Assembly (NCBI GenBank): GCA_020060465.1
Contig: JAGVAD010000021.1
Span: forward strand, 1 to 64,000
Reading direction: 5' to 3'
Source of the DNA: Anaerolineales bacterium
GTDB taxonomy: Bacteria; Chloroflexota; Anaerolineae; Anaerolineales; UBA4823
DNA length: 64,000 bases
Both the position numbers and the translations under genes were made by a program. The stretch's first letter is position 1. Each line of letters starts with the position of its first letter. Positions 40,671 through 50,271 of this stretch are shown one piece after another. A model generated the notes under the pieces. That model searched no databases. It was not told where the DNA came from and saw only the letters and a program-made list of their open reading frames with translations.

Positions 40671-43391
40671 ATGACACAAACCACCCTTCCAAAAACCTAC
40701 GATTTTCACGCCGCCGAGCAGCGCATCTACGCCTGGTGGGAAAAAAGCGGCTTTTTCAAGCCATCCAACGACCCTGCCAGCCCAGACTTCGATCCTAGCC
40801 GTAAGCCTTTCGTCATCTCCATTCCACCGCCTAACGTGACCGGCGAACTGCACATCGGTCATGCCATGTTTGTAGCTATGGAAGATCTGATGATTCGCTA
40901 TCACCGCATGAAAGGCTATCCGACTTTATGGGTGCCTGGCAGCGACCACGCCGGTATTGCCACGCAGCTCCAGGTGGAAAAGGCGCTGGCGAAAGAGGGT
41001 CTGACGCGCGAACAGGTCGGGCGAGAGGAATTCCTGCGTCGCACCTGGGCGTGGAAGGAAAAGTACGGCGGCATCATCACCAGCCAGATTCGTCGGCTGG
41101 GCGCTTCCTGCGATTGGTCGCGCGAGCGTTTCACGCTGGATGCGGGTTTGTCTCGCGCGGTGCGCGAGGCATTCGTGCGCCTGTACGAAAAGGGGCTCAT
41201 CTATCGCGGACCGCGCCTGATTAACTGGTCGCCAGGGCTGAAGACAGCCGTCTCCGATTTAGAGGTGGAATATTCCGAAGAGCCTGGCACGCTCTATTAT
41301 TTCAAGTACATGCTGGCAGAGCCGCGCCCCGATGACCCGGCGCCCTATCTTCCGGTGGCTACCACCCGCCCCGAGACCATCCTGGGCGACACGGCGGTTG
41401 CTGTCCATCCCAATGATGAACGCTATCAAATGTACATCGGTCGTGAAGTGGTGGTGCCGATCCTGGGACGGCGCATACCGGTCATCGCCGACGAAGCCGT
41501 GCAGCGCGAATTCGGCGGCGGCGCGCTGAAGGTCACCCCCGGCCACGATCCAACCGACTTCCAGATCGGAGAGCGGCACGGATTACCGGTTATTTCAATC
41601 CTGGATGAAGCTGCGCGCATTAATCAAAACGGCGGCCCATACGCCGGATTGGATCGCTATGAGGCGCGCAAACGCCTCTGGGAGGATATGCGCGCCGCCG
41701 GGCTAACGCTGCGCGAAGAGCCCTATACTTTGACCGTGCCGCGCAGTCAACGCGGCGGTGAGGTGGTCGAGCCGATGATCTCCACACAATGGTTTGTGCG
41801 CATTCAGCCGCTGGCAGAGGCTGCGCTGCAAGCCGTGCGCGACGGGCGCATCCGCATTGTGCCTGAACGCTTTACGAAGGTATATTACAACTGGCTGGAA
41901 AATATCCAAGATTGGTGCATTTCCCGTCAGTTGTGGTGGGGGCACCGCATTCCAGTGTGGTATTGCAACGACTGCGGGAAGATGACCGTGGCGCGGGAAG
42001 ACCCACAGCGCTGCGCCCACTGCGGCAGCCCCCGCCTGGAGCAAGACCCGGATGTGCTGGATACCTGGTTCTCCTCGGGTTTGTGGCCCTTTTCTACTCT
42101 CGGTTGGCCGGAAGAGACGCCCGATTATCGGTACTTTTATCCGACCTCGGTCATGGAAACCGGCTACGATATCCTGTTCTTCTGGGTGGCGCGTATGATC
42201 ATGTTTGGCCTGGAGTTCACCGGTCAAATTCCCTTTCATACCGTTTATCTGCATGGTTTGATTCGCGATGAACACGGGCGCAAGATGAGCAAAACCTATG
42301 GCAACGTGATAGACCCGCTGGTGGTGATGGACGAGCTTGGCACAGATGCGCTGCGCTTTACCCTGTTGGTCGGCTCGACGCCCGGCAACGATATGAATTT
42401 GAGTGTGAAAAAAGTGGAAGCCAATCGTAACTTTGCCAACAAGGTGTGGAACGCAGGGCGCTTTGTCATCTCCGCGCTCAACGGGCTGCCGCCCAGCCCG
42501 CCGACGGCGGAGGCGCAGCCGGAATGGACGCTGGCCGACTCGTGGATTTGGGCGCGCCTCCAGGCCCTGGTGCGAGATGTGGAACGGCTGTTCCAGAGCT
42601 ATCAATATGGGGAAGCCGGGCGACAGATCTATGAGTTCTTTTGGGGCGATTTTGCAGACTGGTACGTGGAAATTGCCAAGCTTCAGCTTGCCGAAGGCGG
42701 AAGCCGCGCATTCCTCACCGCCGAAACGCTGGCGCGCACGCTGGATATTTGCCTGCGCCTGCTGCATCCCTTCACGCCTTTCGTCACCGAAGAGTTATGG
42801 GGACATCTACGACGCGCTCTGCTGGCTTCGCCACTGTCGCGCCTGGCTGCGGATTGGCCCGAAGCATTGATCATTGCCCCCTTCCCCGCGCCGCGCCCGG
42901 AAGAGGGCTGGGAAGCCAGCAAGCTAGCCGATTTCGCCCTGATCCAAGAGGTGGTGCGCAGCATCCGCAACCTGCGTTCGGAAAAGAACGTCAAGCCTGG
43001 AAAACGCATTCCCGCCATCCTGGTCTCGTCGTCTGCCGTGCATATCTTACGCCAGCAAGCCGCCGCAATCGCCACATTAGCCAGCCTGGATGCCGGTCAA
43101 CTGTTTATCTATGAAACGATCGCCGCTAAACCGCAAGGTCATATTGCCCTGGTGGTCGGCGCTGTAGAGATCTTCTTGCCACTGGCAGGTTTGGTGGATG
43201 CCGACGAAGAACGCGCCCGACTCGAGAAAGATTTGGCCGAAACCCGGGAGCAAATCGAGCGGCTGGAAAAATTGCTTGCCAGCTCTTTCGCCGAAAAAGC
43301 GCCGCCTGCTATCGTGCAGAAAGAACGCGATAAACTCGCGGCCTATCAAGAGACAGCGGAGAAGATCGCGGCGCAGCTAAGCGCCTTATAA
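40671..43391 (+). CDS. valS: Valyl-tRNA synthetase
   Basis: A 906-residue class Ia synthetase. HIGHAMF lies near residue 61 and GRKMSKTYGN near 540. A CP1 editing domain is in between, a zinc-like CNDCGKM...CAHCGSP motif near 435-455, and an anticodon-binding domain and C-terminal coiled coil (EERARLEKDLAETREQIERL). It edits mischarged threonine in the family. It follows phzF by 32 bp under the valine T-box, which explains its regulation. A strong terminator follows. Confidence 0.97.
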   Translation: MTQTTLPKTYDFHAAEQRIYAWWEKSGFFKPSNDPASPDFDPSRKPFVISIPPPNVTGELHIGHAMFVAMEDLMIRYHRMKGYPTLWVPGSDHAGIATQLQVEKALAKEGLTREQVGREEFLRRTWAWKEKYGGIITSQIRRLGASCDWSRERFTLDAGLSRAVREAFVRLYEKGLIYRGPRLINWSPGLKTAVSDLEVEYSEEPGTLYYFKYMLAEPRPDDPAPYLPVATTRPETILGDTAVAVHPNDERYQMYIGREVVVPILGRRIPVIADEAVQREFGGGALKVTPGHDPTDFQIGERHGLPVISILDEAARINQNGGPYAGLDRYEARKRLWEDMRAAGLTLREEPYTLTVPRSQRGGEVVEPMISTQWFVRIQPLAEAALQAVRDGRIRIVPERFTKVYYNWLENIQDWCISRQLWWGHRIPVWYCNDCGKMTVAREDPQRCAHCGSPRLEQDPDVLDTWFSSGLWPFSTLGWPEETPDYRYFYPTSVMETGYDILFFWVARMIMFGLEFTGQIPFHTVYLHGLIRDEHGRKMSKTYGNVIDPLVVMDELGTDALRFTLLVGSTPGNDMNLSVKKVEANRNFANKVWNAGRFVISALNGLPPSPPTAEAQPEWTLADSWIWARLQALVRDVERLFQSYQYGEAGRQIYEFFWGDFADWYVEIAKLQLAEGGSRAFLTAETLARTLDICLRLLHPFTPFVTEELWGHLRRALLASPLSRLAADWPEALIIAPFPAPRPEEGWEASKLADFALIQEVVRSIRNLRSEKNVKPGKRIPAILVSSSAVHILRQQAAAIATLASLDAGQLFIYETIAAKPQGHIALVVGAVEIFLPLAGLVDADEERARLEKDLAETREQIERLEKLLASSFAEKAPPAIVQKERDKLAAYQETAEKIAAQLSAL

Positions 43392-43430
43392 GCCTCATCA
43401 CATCCCTTCCCCTGCCGTTTGTAGTTCTAT

Positions 43431-43471
43431 AGCAGTCGGCGACCGAAGCACCTGTGCAGTCGCCGACTGCT
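43431..43471 (+). terminator. Intrinsic terminator of valS
   Basis: AGCAGTCGGCGAC and GTCGCCGACTGCT form a perfect 13-bp stem, followed by TTATTTATT. Confidence 0.85.
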
Positions 43472-43546
43472 TTATTTATTCGCCTCCTTGAATAGCAATC
43501 CTTTTTAGACAACCTCAAAATATTGACAAATTGCATCAAAATACTC

Positions 43547-43575
43547 TTGACAAAACGAATATGATTAGCTAAAAT
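43547..43575 (+). promoter_or_regulatory. Promoter of the hydrolase-TetR-YrdB operon
   Basis: TTGACA (43547-43552), 17-bp spacer, TAAAAT (43570-43575). Imperfect direct repeats CGAATATGATTAG (43557) and CGAATTATATTAG (43578), 21 bp apart, flank the -10 box and may bind the TetR product. Confidence 0.65.
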
Positions 43576-43605
43576 GCGAATTATATTAGTATCGAGGAGA
43601 TATAG

Positions 43606-44415
43606 ATGGAGACCTTATTCATCCAGACACAAGGCGGAGCTATTGCATATGACAGCCGTGGGGAAGGACATGCGGTGGTCTGCGTCCCCGGTATGGGCGA
43701 CCTGCGCGGCGAATATCGCTTCCTGGCTGAACAGCTTGCATCGGCAGGCTATCGTGTCATTACCATGGACATTCGTGGGCACGGCGAAAGCAGCATTCGA
43801 TGGCCTGACTATTCCGTCGCCGGGGTCGGCCGCGACATCGTCGCCTTGCTGCGGCAGCTCAACGCTGGCACAGCGACGATCATCGGCACTTCTATGGCGG
43901 CTGGCGCGGCTGCCTGGGCGGCGACAGAAGCTCCTGAGCTTGTTTCCAGCCTGGTATTGATCGGCCCGGCCGTGCACTACAAACCCAACTGGCAAAGCCG
44001 CTTGCTCTATGGCGCGCTCTTCTCCCGCCCATGGGGACCGGGTATGTGGATTAAGTATTACGCCATGCTCTATCCCACGCGTAAACCCGCCGATTTTGAG
44101 GCCTATCGCCAGAGACTGCGCGCCAATTTGAGTGAACGCGGACGAATGGAAGCCCTGGTGCAAATGATGTTGACTTCCCAGTCTGCTGCGGAAGAGCGCT
44201 TATCGAAAGTAGCTGTGCCAACACTGATCCTTATGGGCAGTAAAGACCCTGATTTCAAAGACCCGCAGGCTGAAGCACAATGGGTGGCTGAGCAGGTGCG
44301 TGGCAAATTTTACATGATCGAAGGCGCAGGACATTATCCACACGCCGAGATGCCTGAAATCGCCGGCGGACACATCCTTGCCTTCTTGAATGAGCTGGCG
44401 GAGAAGAGCAACTGA
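43606..44415 (+). CDS. Alpha/beta hydrolase
   Basis: A 269-residue alpha/beta-hydrolase. The oxyanion-hole region is VVCVPGMGDLRGEY, the nucleophile Ser sits in GTSMAAG near residue 90, the acid in LMGSKDPDF and the His in GAGHYPHAEMP. The substrate is unknown; the size and lid fit esterases or carboxylic-ester hydrolases. GAGGAG lies before the ATG. It heads a three-gene operon with a TetR regulator four bp later, so the regulator probably responds to its substrate. Confidence 0.88.
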   Translation: METLFIQTQGGAIAYDSRGEGHAVVCVPGMGDLRGEYRFLAEQLASAGYRVITMDIRGHGESSIRWPDYSVAGVGRDIVALLRQLNAGTATIIGTSMAAGAAAWAATEAPELVSSLVLIGPAVHYKPNWQSRLLYGALFSRPWGPGMWIKYYAMLYPTRKPADFEAYRQRLRANLSERGRMEALVQMMLTSQSAAEERLSKVAVPTLILMGSKDPDFKDPQAEAQWVAEQVRGKFYMIEGAGHYPHAEMPEIAGGHILAFLNELAEKSN

Positions 44416-44419
44416 ACCA

Positions 44420-45010
44420 ATGACGAAGACCCGGCTGGACGCGGCAACGGTGGTCAATGCGGCGGCTGAGCTGCTCAACCGCGAGGGGCCAGAAGCGCTT
44501 ACGCTAGGGCGCCTGGCAACGATGCTGGGGGTTCAAACCCCGTCACTATACAACCACGTTGACGGGTTGAGTGGGCTGCGCCGCGAGCTGGCCAGGCTAA
44601 ACGCCCAGCGTCTGGCAGAAGAGCTGACCGAGGCGGCTATCGGCAAGAGCGGCGTGGAAGCCTTGACCGCCCTCGCCCAGGCTTTCCGCGCCTACATCAA
44701 AACCAATCCCGGCCTTTACCTTGCCAATGTGCGCGCATCCGCCAGCCAACCACCGGTGGATGAGCGCCTCCAAGCTGCCGAGGAGCGTATTGTTCGGATC
44801 GTGACGGCGGTGATCGAATCTTTCGGATTGAAGGGCGACGATGCACTGCACGCGGCGCGCGCCTGGCGCAGCGCGGTGCATGGCTTTGCATCGTTGGAGG
44901 TTTCTGGCGGGTTCGGCCTGGCGCTGGACTGCGACGAGAGCTTCCGCCGCCTGTTGGAGGTCATGATACACGGCTTGCAGGCAGCATCCAGCAAAGCAGA
45001 AAACACTTGA
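44420..45010 (+). CDS. TetR/AcrR-family regulator
   Basis: A 196-residue repressor. The N-terminal helix-turn-helix (LTLGRLATMLGVQTPSLYNH) is followed by the ligand-binding WHG-type C-terminal domain (RAWRSAVHGFASLEVSGGF). The ATG at 44420 starts 4 bp after the hydrolase stop. It probably represses its own operon; candidate operators are the direct repeats at 43557 and 43578. Confidence 0.88.
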   Translation: MTKTRLDAATVVNAAAELLNREGPEALTLGRLATMLGVQTPSLYNHVDGLSGLRRELARLNAQRLAEELTEAAIGKSGVEALTALAQAFRAYIKTNPGLYLANVRASASQPPVDERLQAAEERIVRIVTAVIESFGLKGDDALHAARAWRSAVHGFASLEVSGGFGLALDCDESFRRLLEVMIHGLQAASSKAENT

Positions 45011-45029
45011 GGCGCGCGAAGGAGAACAC

Positions 45030-45392
45030 ATGACGATGATCAAATCGGTGAATTTGTTGTTGCATTTTATCCTGGAGCTTTGCGCTCTGGCGGCGCTATC
45101 TTATTGGGGATTCAAGAGCGGCAACAGCAGTTGGATGAAGGTTTTACTGGGCGTGGGACTGCCCATTCTGGCGGCGGTTATTTGGGGGTCGCTGCGCGTG
45201 CCCAACGACCCCGGGCCGGCGCTGATCGCAGTGAACGGCCGTCTGCGCCTGGCAATTGAATGGGGACTCTTCGCCGGAGCAACCGCCGCTTTGTTCACTG
45301 CCGGCCGCCCAATGTTGGCCTGGACGTTTGGCGCGGCCGCAGTGATTGATTATGCGCTAATGTATGAACGGGTGATGCGGCTGTTGCGGTGA
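45030..45392 (+). CDS. YrdB/DUF2568-family membrane protein
   Basis: A 120-residue protein with four predicted helices, matching the YrdB/DUF2568 family by ELCALAALSYWGF at the start, RVPNDPGPALIAVNG in the middle loop and the hydrophobic end. Function is unknown. GAAGGAG lies nine bases before the ATG. It follows the TetR gene by 19 bp and is probably the last gene of that operon. Confidence 0.8.
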   Translation: MTMIKSVNLLLHFILELCALAALSYWGFKSGNSSWMKVLLGVGLPILAAVIWGSLRVPNDPGPALIAVNGRLRLAIEWGLFAGATAALFTAGRPMLAWTFGAAAVIDYALMYERVMRLLR

Positions 45393-45519
45393 TAATCAAA
45401 GGCATGGGTGAGGTGCATTCGCCTCGCTCATCCCGAGTCGGGAGACCTCGGGCAGGTCGAGACCTTCGACCAACAGAGCAATTCACCGCGGGCAGGGTGT
45501 CTGCCCCTGCCCGCCGCAT
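45393..45519. terminator. Hairpin-rich convergent intergenic region
   Basis: Three stems in a row: CCCGAG/CTCGGG (about 45441-45461), GGTCGA/TCGACC (45457-45473) and GCGGGCAGG/CCTGCCCGC (45488-45515). It separates yrdB and nrdJ, which converge. Long T-runs are absent. Confidence 0.5.
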
Positions 45520-48153
45520 CTAACACTCGCTATATCCACAAGCGTAGCACTTCCGGCAGCCCTCTTCGTTGACCAGCGCCGCCTGGCCGCACTCCGGGCA
45601 CAGGTCGCCAATCCGATCAATCCGTTGCCCATGTTCAGCGTTGCGCGCTGTCTCGCTCAACAGGTTGAAGCCGTTTCCGCCAAGCGCCTCGTCTTCTTCC
45701 TGTTCGGCGCGGTGGGCTTCGCTGTTCTCAAGATACTCGGCCAGCGCCTGGGCCACGCCGTCGGGCAGCGAGCGCACCCGGTTGGGGCCAAACCCCAGCG
45801 AACGCCCACCGCCGATTCCAGAGAGCTGCTGCCAGACATCCCGCAGGCGCTCGCGCGGCGGCACCGGCGAAGCCAGGCGCAAGATATACGAGATCAGCCG
45901 GCCAATCGCTTCTGAAACCGCAGCGGTATCTGAGCCAGCCTTTGCTGTGTTAATGAAGACTTCGAAGGGTTGACCGCCCCCATTTTCATTAATGGTGACG
46001 AAAGCCTTGCCCAACGGAGTATCGGCAGTGATGGTATAACCCGGCAGGCGGCGCGGACGAGGCTTCTTCTTGTCATGCCAGAGCGGCAACTGCTCCACTG
46101 CGGGCTTCTCGGCTTGCGGCGAACCGACTTCGGCGAGCTGAACCTGTCGAAGCTCAGTGTCACCCTCCTGTTTCTGACGAGCGGTAGCTTTGGTTTCCAA
46201 CACCACCTTTTGGCGCGAACCGGTGACATACACCGTGATGCCCTTGCAGCCCAGCTCCCAGGCCAGTTGATAAGCGAGGGCCACATCTTCTTCCGTCGCA
46301 TCTTCGGGGAAATTGATCGTCTTGCTCAGGCTGTTATCCACAAAGGCTTGCATCGCAGCCTGCATACGCACGTGTTCCTCAGCGCGAATATCCTGTGAAA
46401 CCACAAAGACCTCCCGGATGCTCTGCGGCACTTCTTCGAGGTCCTGGCAGGTGCCGCGCTCCATCACCCGGTCAAAGATCTGCTGGCGGGCGTCTTCCTC
46501 CAGTCCAGCATCAGTCAACGCCTGCTCGAACAGCGGGCTGGCGTAAACCAGTTGCAGGTCGCGGCCATTGTCGTTGACGTGGCGAATGTAAGCCAGGGCG
46601 AAGACCGGCTCGCAGCCGTACCCTTCGCAGCCGGCCACGGTGGCGATGGTGCCCGTCGGCGCGACAGTGGTCTGGGCAGCGTTGCGGATGCCATAACGAC
46701 GGATGCCGTCGCAGATAGCTTCCCAGTCCAGCGCCGGGCGGCCCCAATCCCGCCTGTAGGGCGTGATCGGCTGCGGCGGCTGCCAGCGCAGGTTTTGCGG
46801 ATCGTAGATGCTGCCCTGGATGGCCGGAAAAGCGCCGCGCGTCTTCGCCAGTTCGATGCTGACGCGCATGGCATGATACCGCACGAACTCCATCACCTGA
46901 GCGGCGAACTCCTGGCCTTCCGGCGAGCCATAGCGCACGCCGACATGGTACATCAGATCCGCCAGCCCCATAATACCCAGCCCAATGCGTCGGGCGCGCA
47001 GCGCGGCTTCCCTGAGTTGAGGAACAGCAGGCACATACGCGTTCGCCTCCACCACATCATCCAGGAAAATCGTCGCCAGCTCGACGCTTTGGCGCAGCTT
47101 CTCCCAATCAACGCTCCCTTCAGCGCCAAAATGCTGCGCCAGGTTCACCGAACCCAGACAACAGTTTTCGTAGGGGCCAAGCCACTGTTCCCCGCAAGGA
47201 TTGGTCGCTTCCAGGGGGTAGAGATGGGGCACCGGGTTAGAGCGGTTGGCGGCATCCAGGAACAACACGCCGGGCTCGCCGTTATGATGCGCCTGGCGCA
47301 CAATTTTCTCGAACAGCTCGCGGGCGCGCACCGTCCGGTAGATGCGGATGGGGATACCGGCGGTTTCCGCCTGCTCCAGCGTGCCCTGGAAATTGCGATA
47401 TTGTTCGGAGTGGATGTCGGGAAAACGCAATTCCCACTCGGCGTCCTGGCGCACCGCCTGCATAAACGCATCGGTGATGCCCACCGAAATGTTGAAATTC
47501 GTGATGGCGTTCTCGTCCGTCTTGCAGGTGATAAATTCCTCGATGTCCGGGTGATCCACGCGCAGCACCGCCATGTTGGCGCCGCGGCGCGACCCGCCCT
47601 GTGCCACTTCGCCAAATGCCTTGTCGTACACGCGCAGGAAGCCGACCGGCCCGGTGGCCTGTCCGGCGGAGGACTTAACCAGCGCGCCCTTGGGACGCAG
47701 GCGCGAGAAGGAAAAACCGTTCCCGCCCCCGGTCTGTTGAATGAGCGCCGCATCGCGCAAGGTTTGGAAAATGCCCGCCGGATCGCGCCCCATATCATCG
47801 TTAATCGGTAAGACGAAGCAAGCTGCCAACTGACCCAATGGCGTGCCCGCGCCGGTAAAGGTGGGCGAATTGGGGAAAAACTGTTTGGAAGTCAGCAGTT
47901 CGTAAAACTGCTCGGCGCGCTGCATCACGTCCTGATTCCAGGCCGCCTCGCCGGTAGCCACATGATAAGCCACACGCCAAAACATGCCCTCCACCGTCTC
48001 CGCCGGTTGACCATCCTTATCGCGGCGCACATAGCGGCGCGTCAACACCTGGCGGGCGTTATCTGTTAAAGAGATAGACGGCAGATGTTTGGGCATTTCT
48101 GGGGTAAATTTCAAACCCTGACGCTCATTTTGAGTGTTGGTTTCCTGCAACAT
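45520..48153 (-). CDS. nrdJ: Adenosylcobalamin-dependent ribonucleotide reductase (class II)
   Basis: An 877-residue reductase making deoxyribonucleotides with a B12 radical, usable with or without oxygen. Typical sites are [46 protein letters not shown] and [16 protein letters not shown]. The C-terminus has a zinc-like [21 protein letters not shown] module supplying redox Cys. A low-complexity linker near residues 660-700 includes DNA that matches a common short repeat (46127-46168). GGAGA precedes the ATG. It follows nrdR and is probably repressed by it. No class I genes are seen. Confidence 0.95.
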   Translation of the reverse strand: MLQETNTQNERQGLKFTPEMPKHLPSISLTDNARQVLTRRYVRRDKDGQPAETVEGMFWRVAYHVATGEAAWNQDVMQRAEQFYELLTSKQFFPNSPTFTGAGTPLGQLAACFVLPINDDMGRDPAGIFQTLRDAALIQQTGGGNGFSFSRLRPKGALVKSSAGQATGPVGFLRVYDKAFGEVAQGGSRRGANMAVLRVDHPDIEEFITCKTDENAITNFNISVGITDAFMQAVRQDAEWELRFPDIHSEQYRNFQGTLEQAETAGIPIRIYRTVRARELFEKIVRQAHHNGEPGVLFLDAANRSNPVPHLYPLEATNPCGEQWLGPYENCCLGSVNLAQHFGAEGSVDWEKLRQSVELATIFLDDVVEANAYVPAVPQLREAALRARRIGLGIMGLADLMYHVGVRYGSPEGQEFAAQVMEFVRYHAMRVSIELAKTRGAFPAIQGSIYDPQNLRWQPPQPITPYRRDWGRPALDWEAICDGIRRYGIRNAAQTTVAPTGTIATVAGCEGYGCEPVFALAYIRHVNDNGRDLQLVYASPLFEQALTDAGLEEDARQQIFDRVMERGTCQDLEEVPQSIREVFVVSQDIRAEEHVRMQAAMQAFVDNSLSKTINFPEDATEEDVALAYQLAWELGCKGITVYVTGSRQKVVLETKATARQKQEGDTELRQVQLAEVGSPQAEKPAVEQLPLWHDKKKPRPRRLPGYTITADTPLGKAFVTINENGGGQPFEVFINTAKAGSDTAAVSEAIGRLISYILRLASPVPPRERLRDVWQQLSGIGGGRSLGFGPNRVRSLPDGVAQALAEYLENSEAHRAEQEEDEALGGNGFNLLSETARNAEHGQRIDRIGDLCPECGQAALVNEEGCRKCYACGYSEC

Positions 48154-48239
48154 GGCGTTTCTCCTCGATAGTTTAACTTTTCAGACAGTAAACCATGCGC
48201 CGCCAGGCTCGTCCCCCTGACCCAGCCAGCGCAAGAATA

Positions 48240-48689
48240 TTACCCTTCGAGCAAACGATCAATCTCGTTGCGTATGGACTTGAGGTCGTCCAGACCCAGA
48301 TAGACGATGGCGTAACGGATGTAGGCGATTTGATCCAATTCTTTCAAACCGGCGATGACCATGTCCCCCACCACGCGGGAAGAAACTTCAGCGCGCCCCA
48401 TGGCTTGAAGCGTGGACTCGATCTCGCCGACCAGACGTTCAATATCCGCCGCCGAGACCGGCCGCTTGGCGCAAGAGATGCGAATGCCGCGGATCAATTT
48501 ATCGCGGTCAAAATCTTCCCGCGTTCCATCCTGCTTGATGATAAGCGGCGTAGCCAGGATTGGGCGTTCATAGGTGCTGAAGCGCTGTTTGCAGTTCTCA
48601 CATTCACGTCGCCGCCGCACGCCCCCGCGCGAATCGTGAGAAGTATCAATGACCCTGGAGCTGTTATGTTTGCAATACGGACAGCGCAT
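48240..48689 (-). CDS. nrdR: Transcriptional repressor NrdR
   Basis: A 149-residue ATP/dATP-sensing repressor of ribonucleotide reductase genes. It has the zinc ribbon MRCPYCKHNSSRVIDTS plus CENCKQRFSTYER, then an ATP-cone (RDKLIRGIRISCAKRPVS). It lies 86 bp upstream of nrdJ and on the same strand, so it likely autoregulates that operon. I searched for the usual NrdR-box sequence but found none clear in the intergenic regions. Its promoter is at 48782-48810. Confidence 0.96.
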   Translation of the reverse strand: MRCPYCKHNSSRVIDTSHDSRGGVRRRRECENCKQRFSTYERPILATPLIIKQDGTREDFDRDKLIRGIRISCAKRPVSAADIERLVGEIESTLQAMGRAEVSSRVVGDMVIAGLKELDQIAYIRYAIVYLGLDDLKSIRNEIDRLLEG

Positions 48690-48781
48690 CGAATCCCCGA
48701 TCCAATAATTAGAACAAATGTAGCCGCCATAGATGGGGGCATATTATTCATCTACCCTCACATCTAGGCAAGGTGACATGC

Positions 48782-48810
48782 ATTCTAGCATAACCCGCTC
48801 TGCTTGACAA
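48782..48810 (-). promoter_or_regulatory. Promoter of nrdR-nrdJ
   Basis: Minus strand TTGTCA (48810-48805), 17-bp spacer, TAGAAT (48787-48782), leaving a leader of about 90 nt. Confidence 0.6.
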
Positions 48811-48872
48811 GGGGAATTAAGGGTGATCTTGCAGGTGATTTTTGGATAGATTTGGTGAGATTTATAAATAGA

Positions 48873-48905
48873 ATGAACCCGGCGTTGGTTGAACGCCAGG
48901 TTCAT
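48873..48905 (-). terminator. Terminator of the dcw operon, after ftsZ
   Basis: Minus strand ATGAACCTGGCGTT and AACGCCGGGTTCAT form a 14-bp stem with one mismatch, followed by TCTATTTATAA. Confidence 0.7.
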
Positions 48906-49068
48906 CAGTTCTGTCGTCTGCGGCCCCACGCGAAGGCATATATGGAGCCTGCCAGCAGACCGACAGGCAGAACTCACCGGGAGGAGGGAACCGGCAATCT
49001 CACTTCAAACTACAATTCTTAAGCAGTACGTCAGCTACGCCTGTGGCTGGCGCGCCTGACCAGACAAA

Positions 49069-50208
49069 CTAACGGCTGCTGCGGTTACGCAAGAAAGTCG
49101 GGATATCCAAATCCTCCGTGTTGAAAGACCGCGGCTGGAAATCCCGGCTGACGGGGCGCGCCGGTTGAGAGGGCGTCGGCAGTTCAACGGGCGTGGGGCG
49201 GGCTTCGTTGGAGGCAGGCTCCACAATGCGCCGCGGCGCGCCCGTGCGCTCAAAACCCGTGGCGATCACCGTGATGCGCACTGCATCCTTCATGTTCGGG
49301 TCAATCACCGCGCCAAAGATCAGGTTGACATCCGGGTGAGCGGTTTCTTTGATGATTGCCGCCGCCTGGTTGACATCGAACAGGGTCAGGTCAGGACCAC
49401 CGGTGACATTGAACAGGATGCCGCGCGCGCCGTCAATGGTGATGTCCAGCAACTGGCTGGAGATAGCCTGCTCGGCGGCCACGCGAGCAGCGTCCTCGCC
49501 TTTCGCCGTGCCCACTGCCATCAATGCTGCGCCGCCTTCCGACATGATCGTGCGCACATCGGCGAAGTCCAGGTTGATCAGACCAGGCACGGTGATCAGC
49601 TCAGAAATGCCTTGCACGCCCTGGCGCAAAACGTCATCTGCCATGCGGAAGGCTTGCTGTAAGTTGGCGCGCTTATCCACAATTTGGAGCAAGCGGTCGT
49701 TGGGGATGACGATCAGCGTGTCAGCCTGCTCCTTGAAGCGGGAAATGCCCGCCTCGGCGGATTGGATGCGGCGCGAGCCTTCAAAGGTGAAGGGACGCGT
49801 TACCACGCCGATGGTCAATGCGCCCACCTCTTTGGCGATCTGCGCCACCACCGGCGCGCCGCCGGTGCCGGTGCCGCCGCCCATGCCGGCGGTGATGAAG
49901 ACCATATCCGAGCCTTTCAGCACGGTGTATAGTTCCTCCGCCGATTCTTCGGTTGCCTTGCGGCCGACTTCCGGGTCGCCGCCAGAGCCTAAACCACGGG
50001 TCAGCTTCTCGCCCACGCGCACGCGGGTGGTCGCTTTTGAAAGCATGAGCGCCTGGGCGTCGGTGTTGATGGCAACAAACTCAACGCCTTGCAAGCCTTC
50101 GTCAATCATACGGTCAACGGCATTGCAGCCGCCGCCGCCCACGCCCACCACCTTAATGCGGGCAAAGGATTCGATCTGGTTTGGTGTTGGATTGGTGTAC
50201 GTCGACAT
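49069..50208 (-). CDS. ftsZ: Cell division protein FtsZ
   Basis: A 379-residue tubulin-like GTPase that forms the Z-ring. The nucleotide loop [13 protein letters not shown] lies near residue 107. [14 protein letters not shown] is at the start, and TDAQALMLS and [18 protein letters not shown] follow. The C-terminus ends with the conserved docking peptide [14 protein letters not shown] that binds FtsA and other partners, after a Pro-rich linker. Last gene of the dcw run, 63 bp after ftsA. Confidence 0.98.
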   Translation of the reverse strand: MSTYTNPTPNQIESFARIKVVGVGGGGCNAVDRMIDEGLQGVEFVAINTDAQALMLSKATTRVRVGEKLTRGLGSGGDPEVGRKATEESAEELYTVLKGSDMVFITAGMGGGTGTGGAPVVAQIAKEVGALTIGVVTRPFTFEGSRRIQSAEAGISRFKEQADTLIVIPNDRLLQIVDKRANLQQAFRMADDVLRQGVQGISELITVPGLINLDFADVRTIMSEGGAALMAVGTAKGEDAARVAAEQAISSQLLDITIDGARGILFNVTGGPDLTLFDVNQAAAIIKETAHPDVNLIFGAVIDPNMKDAVRITVIATGFERTGAPRRIVEPASNEARPTPVELPTPSQPARPVSRDFQPRSFNTEDLDIPTFLRNRSSR

Positions 50209-50271
50209 TGGTTCCTCCTCAATTCCATTGGTAAATGAATGTCCCTTTGGGCAATCATCTTGAAGTTAGAG

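Larger units (their letters stand above)
48690..49068. other. Intergenic region between ftsZ and nrdR
   Basis: Contains the nrdR promoter (48782-48810), the ftsZ terminator (48873-48905) and otherwise no ORF or repeat that I can support. Confidence 0.6.

Noticed and set aside
41703-42767. 354-aa minus-strand frame inside valS
   Set aside because: Antisense to conserved valS motifs; no recognisable domain.
45569-47811. Long plus-strand frames opposite nrdJ
   Set aside because: Antisense shadows of a strongly conserved gene; arginine-rich with no motif.
48154-48239. Cobalamin riboswitch in front of the B12-dependent nrdJ
   Set aside because: Only 86 bp with no B12-box sequence.
49349-50263. 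304-aa plus-strand frame opposite ftsZ
   Set aside because: Shadow ORF of high-GC codon bias; no SD or family.
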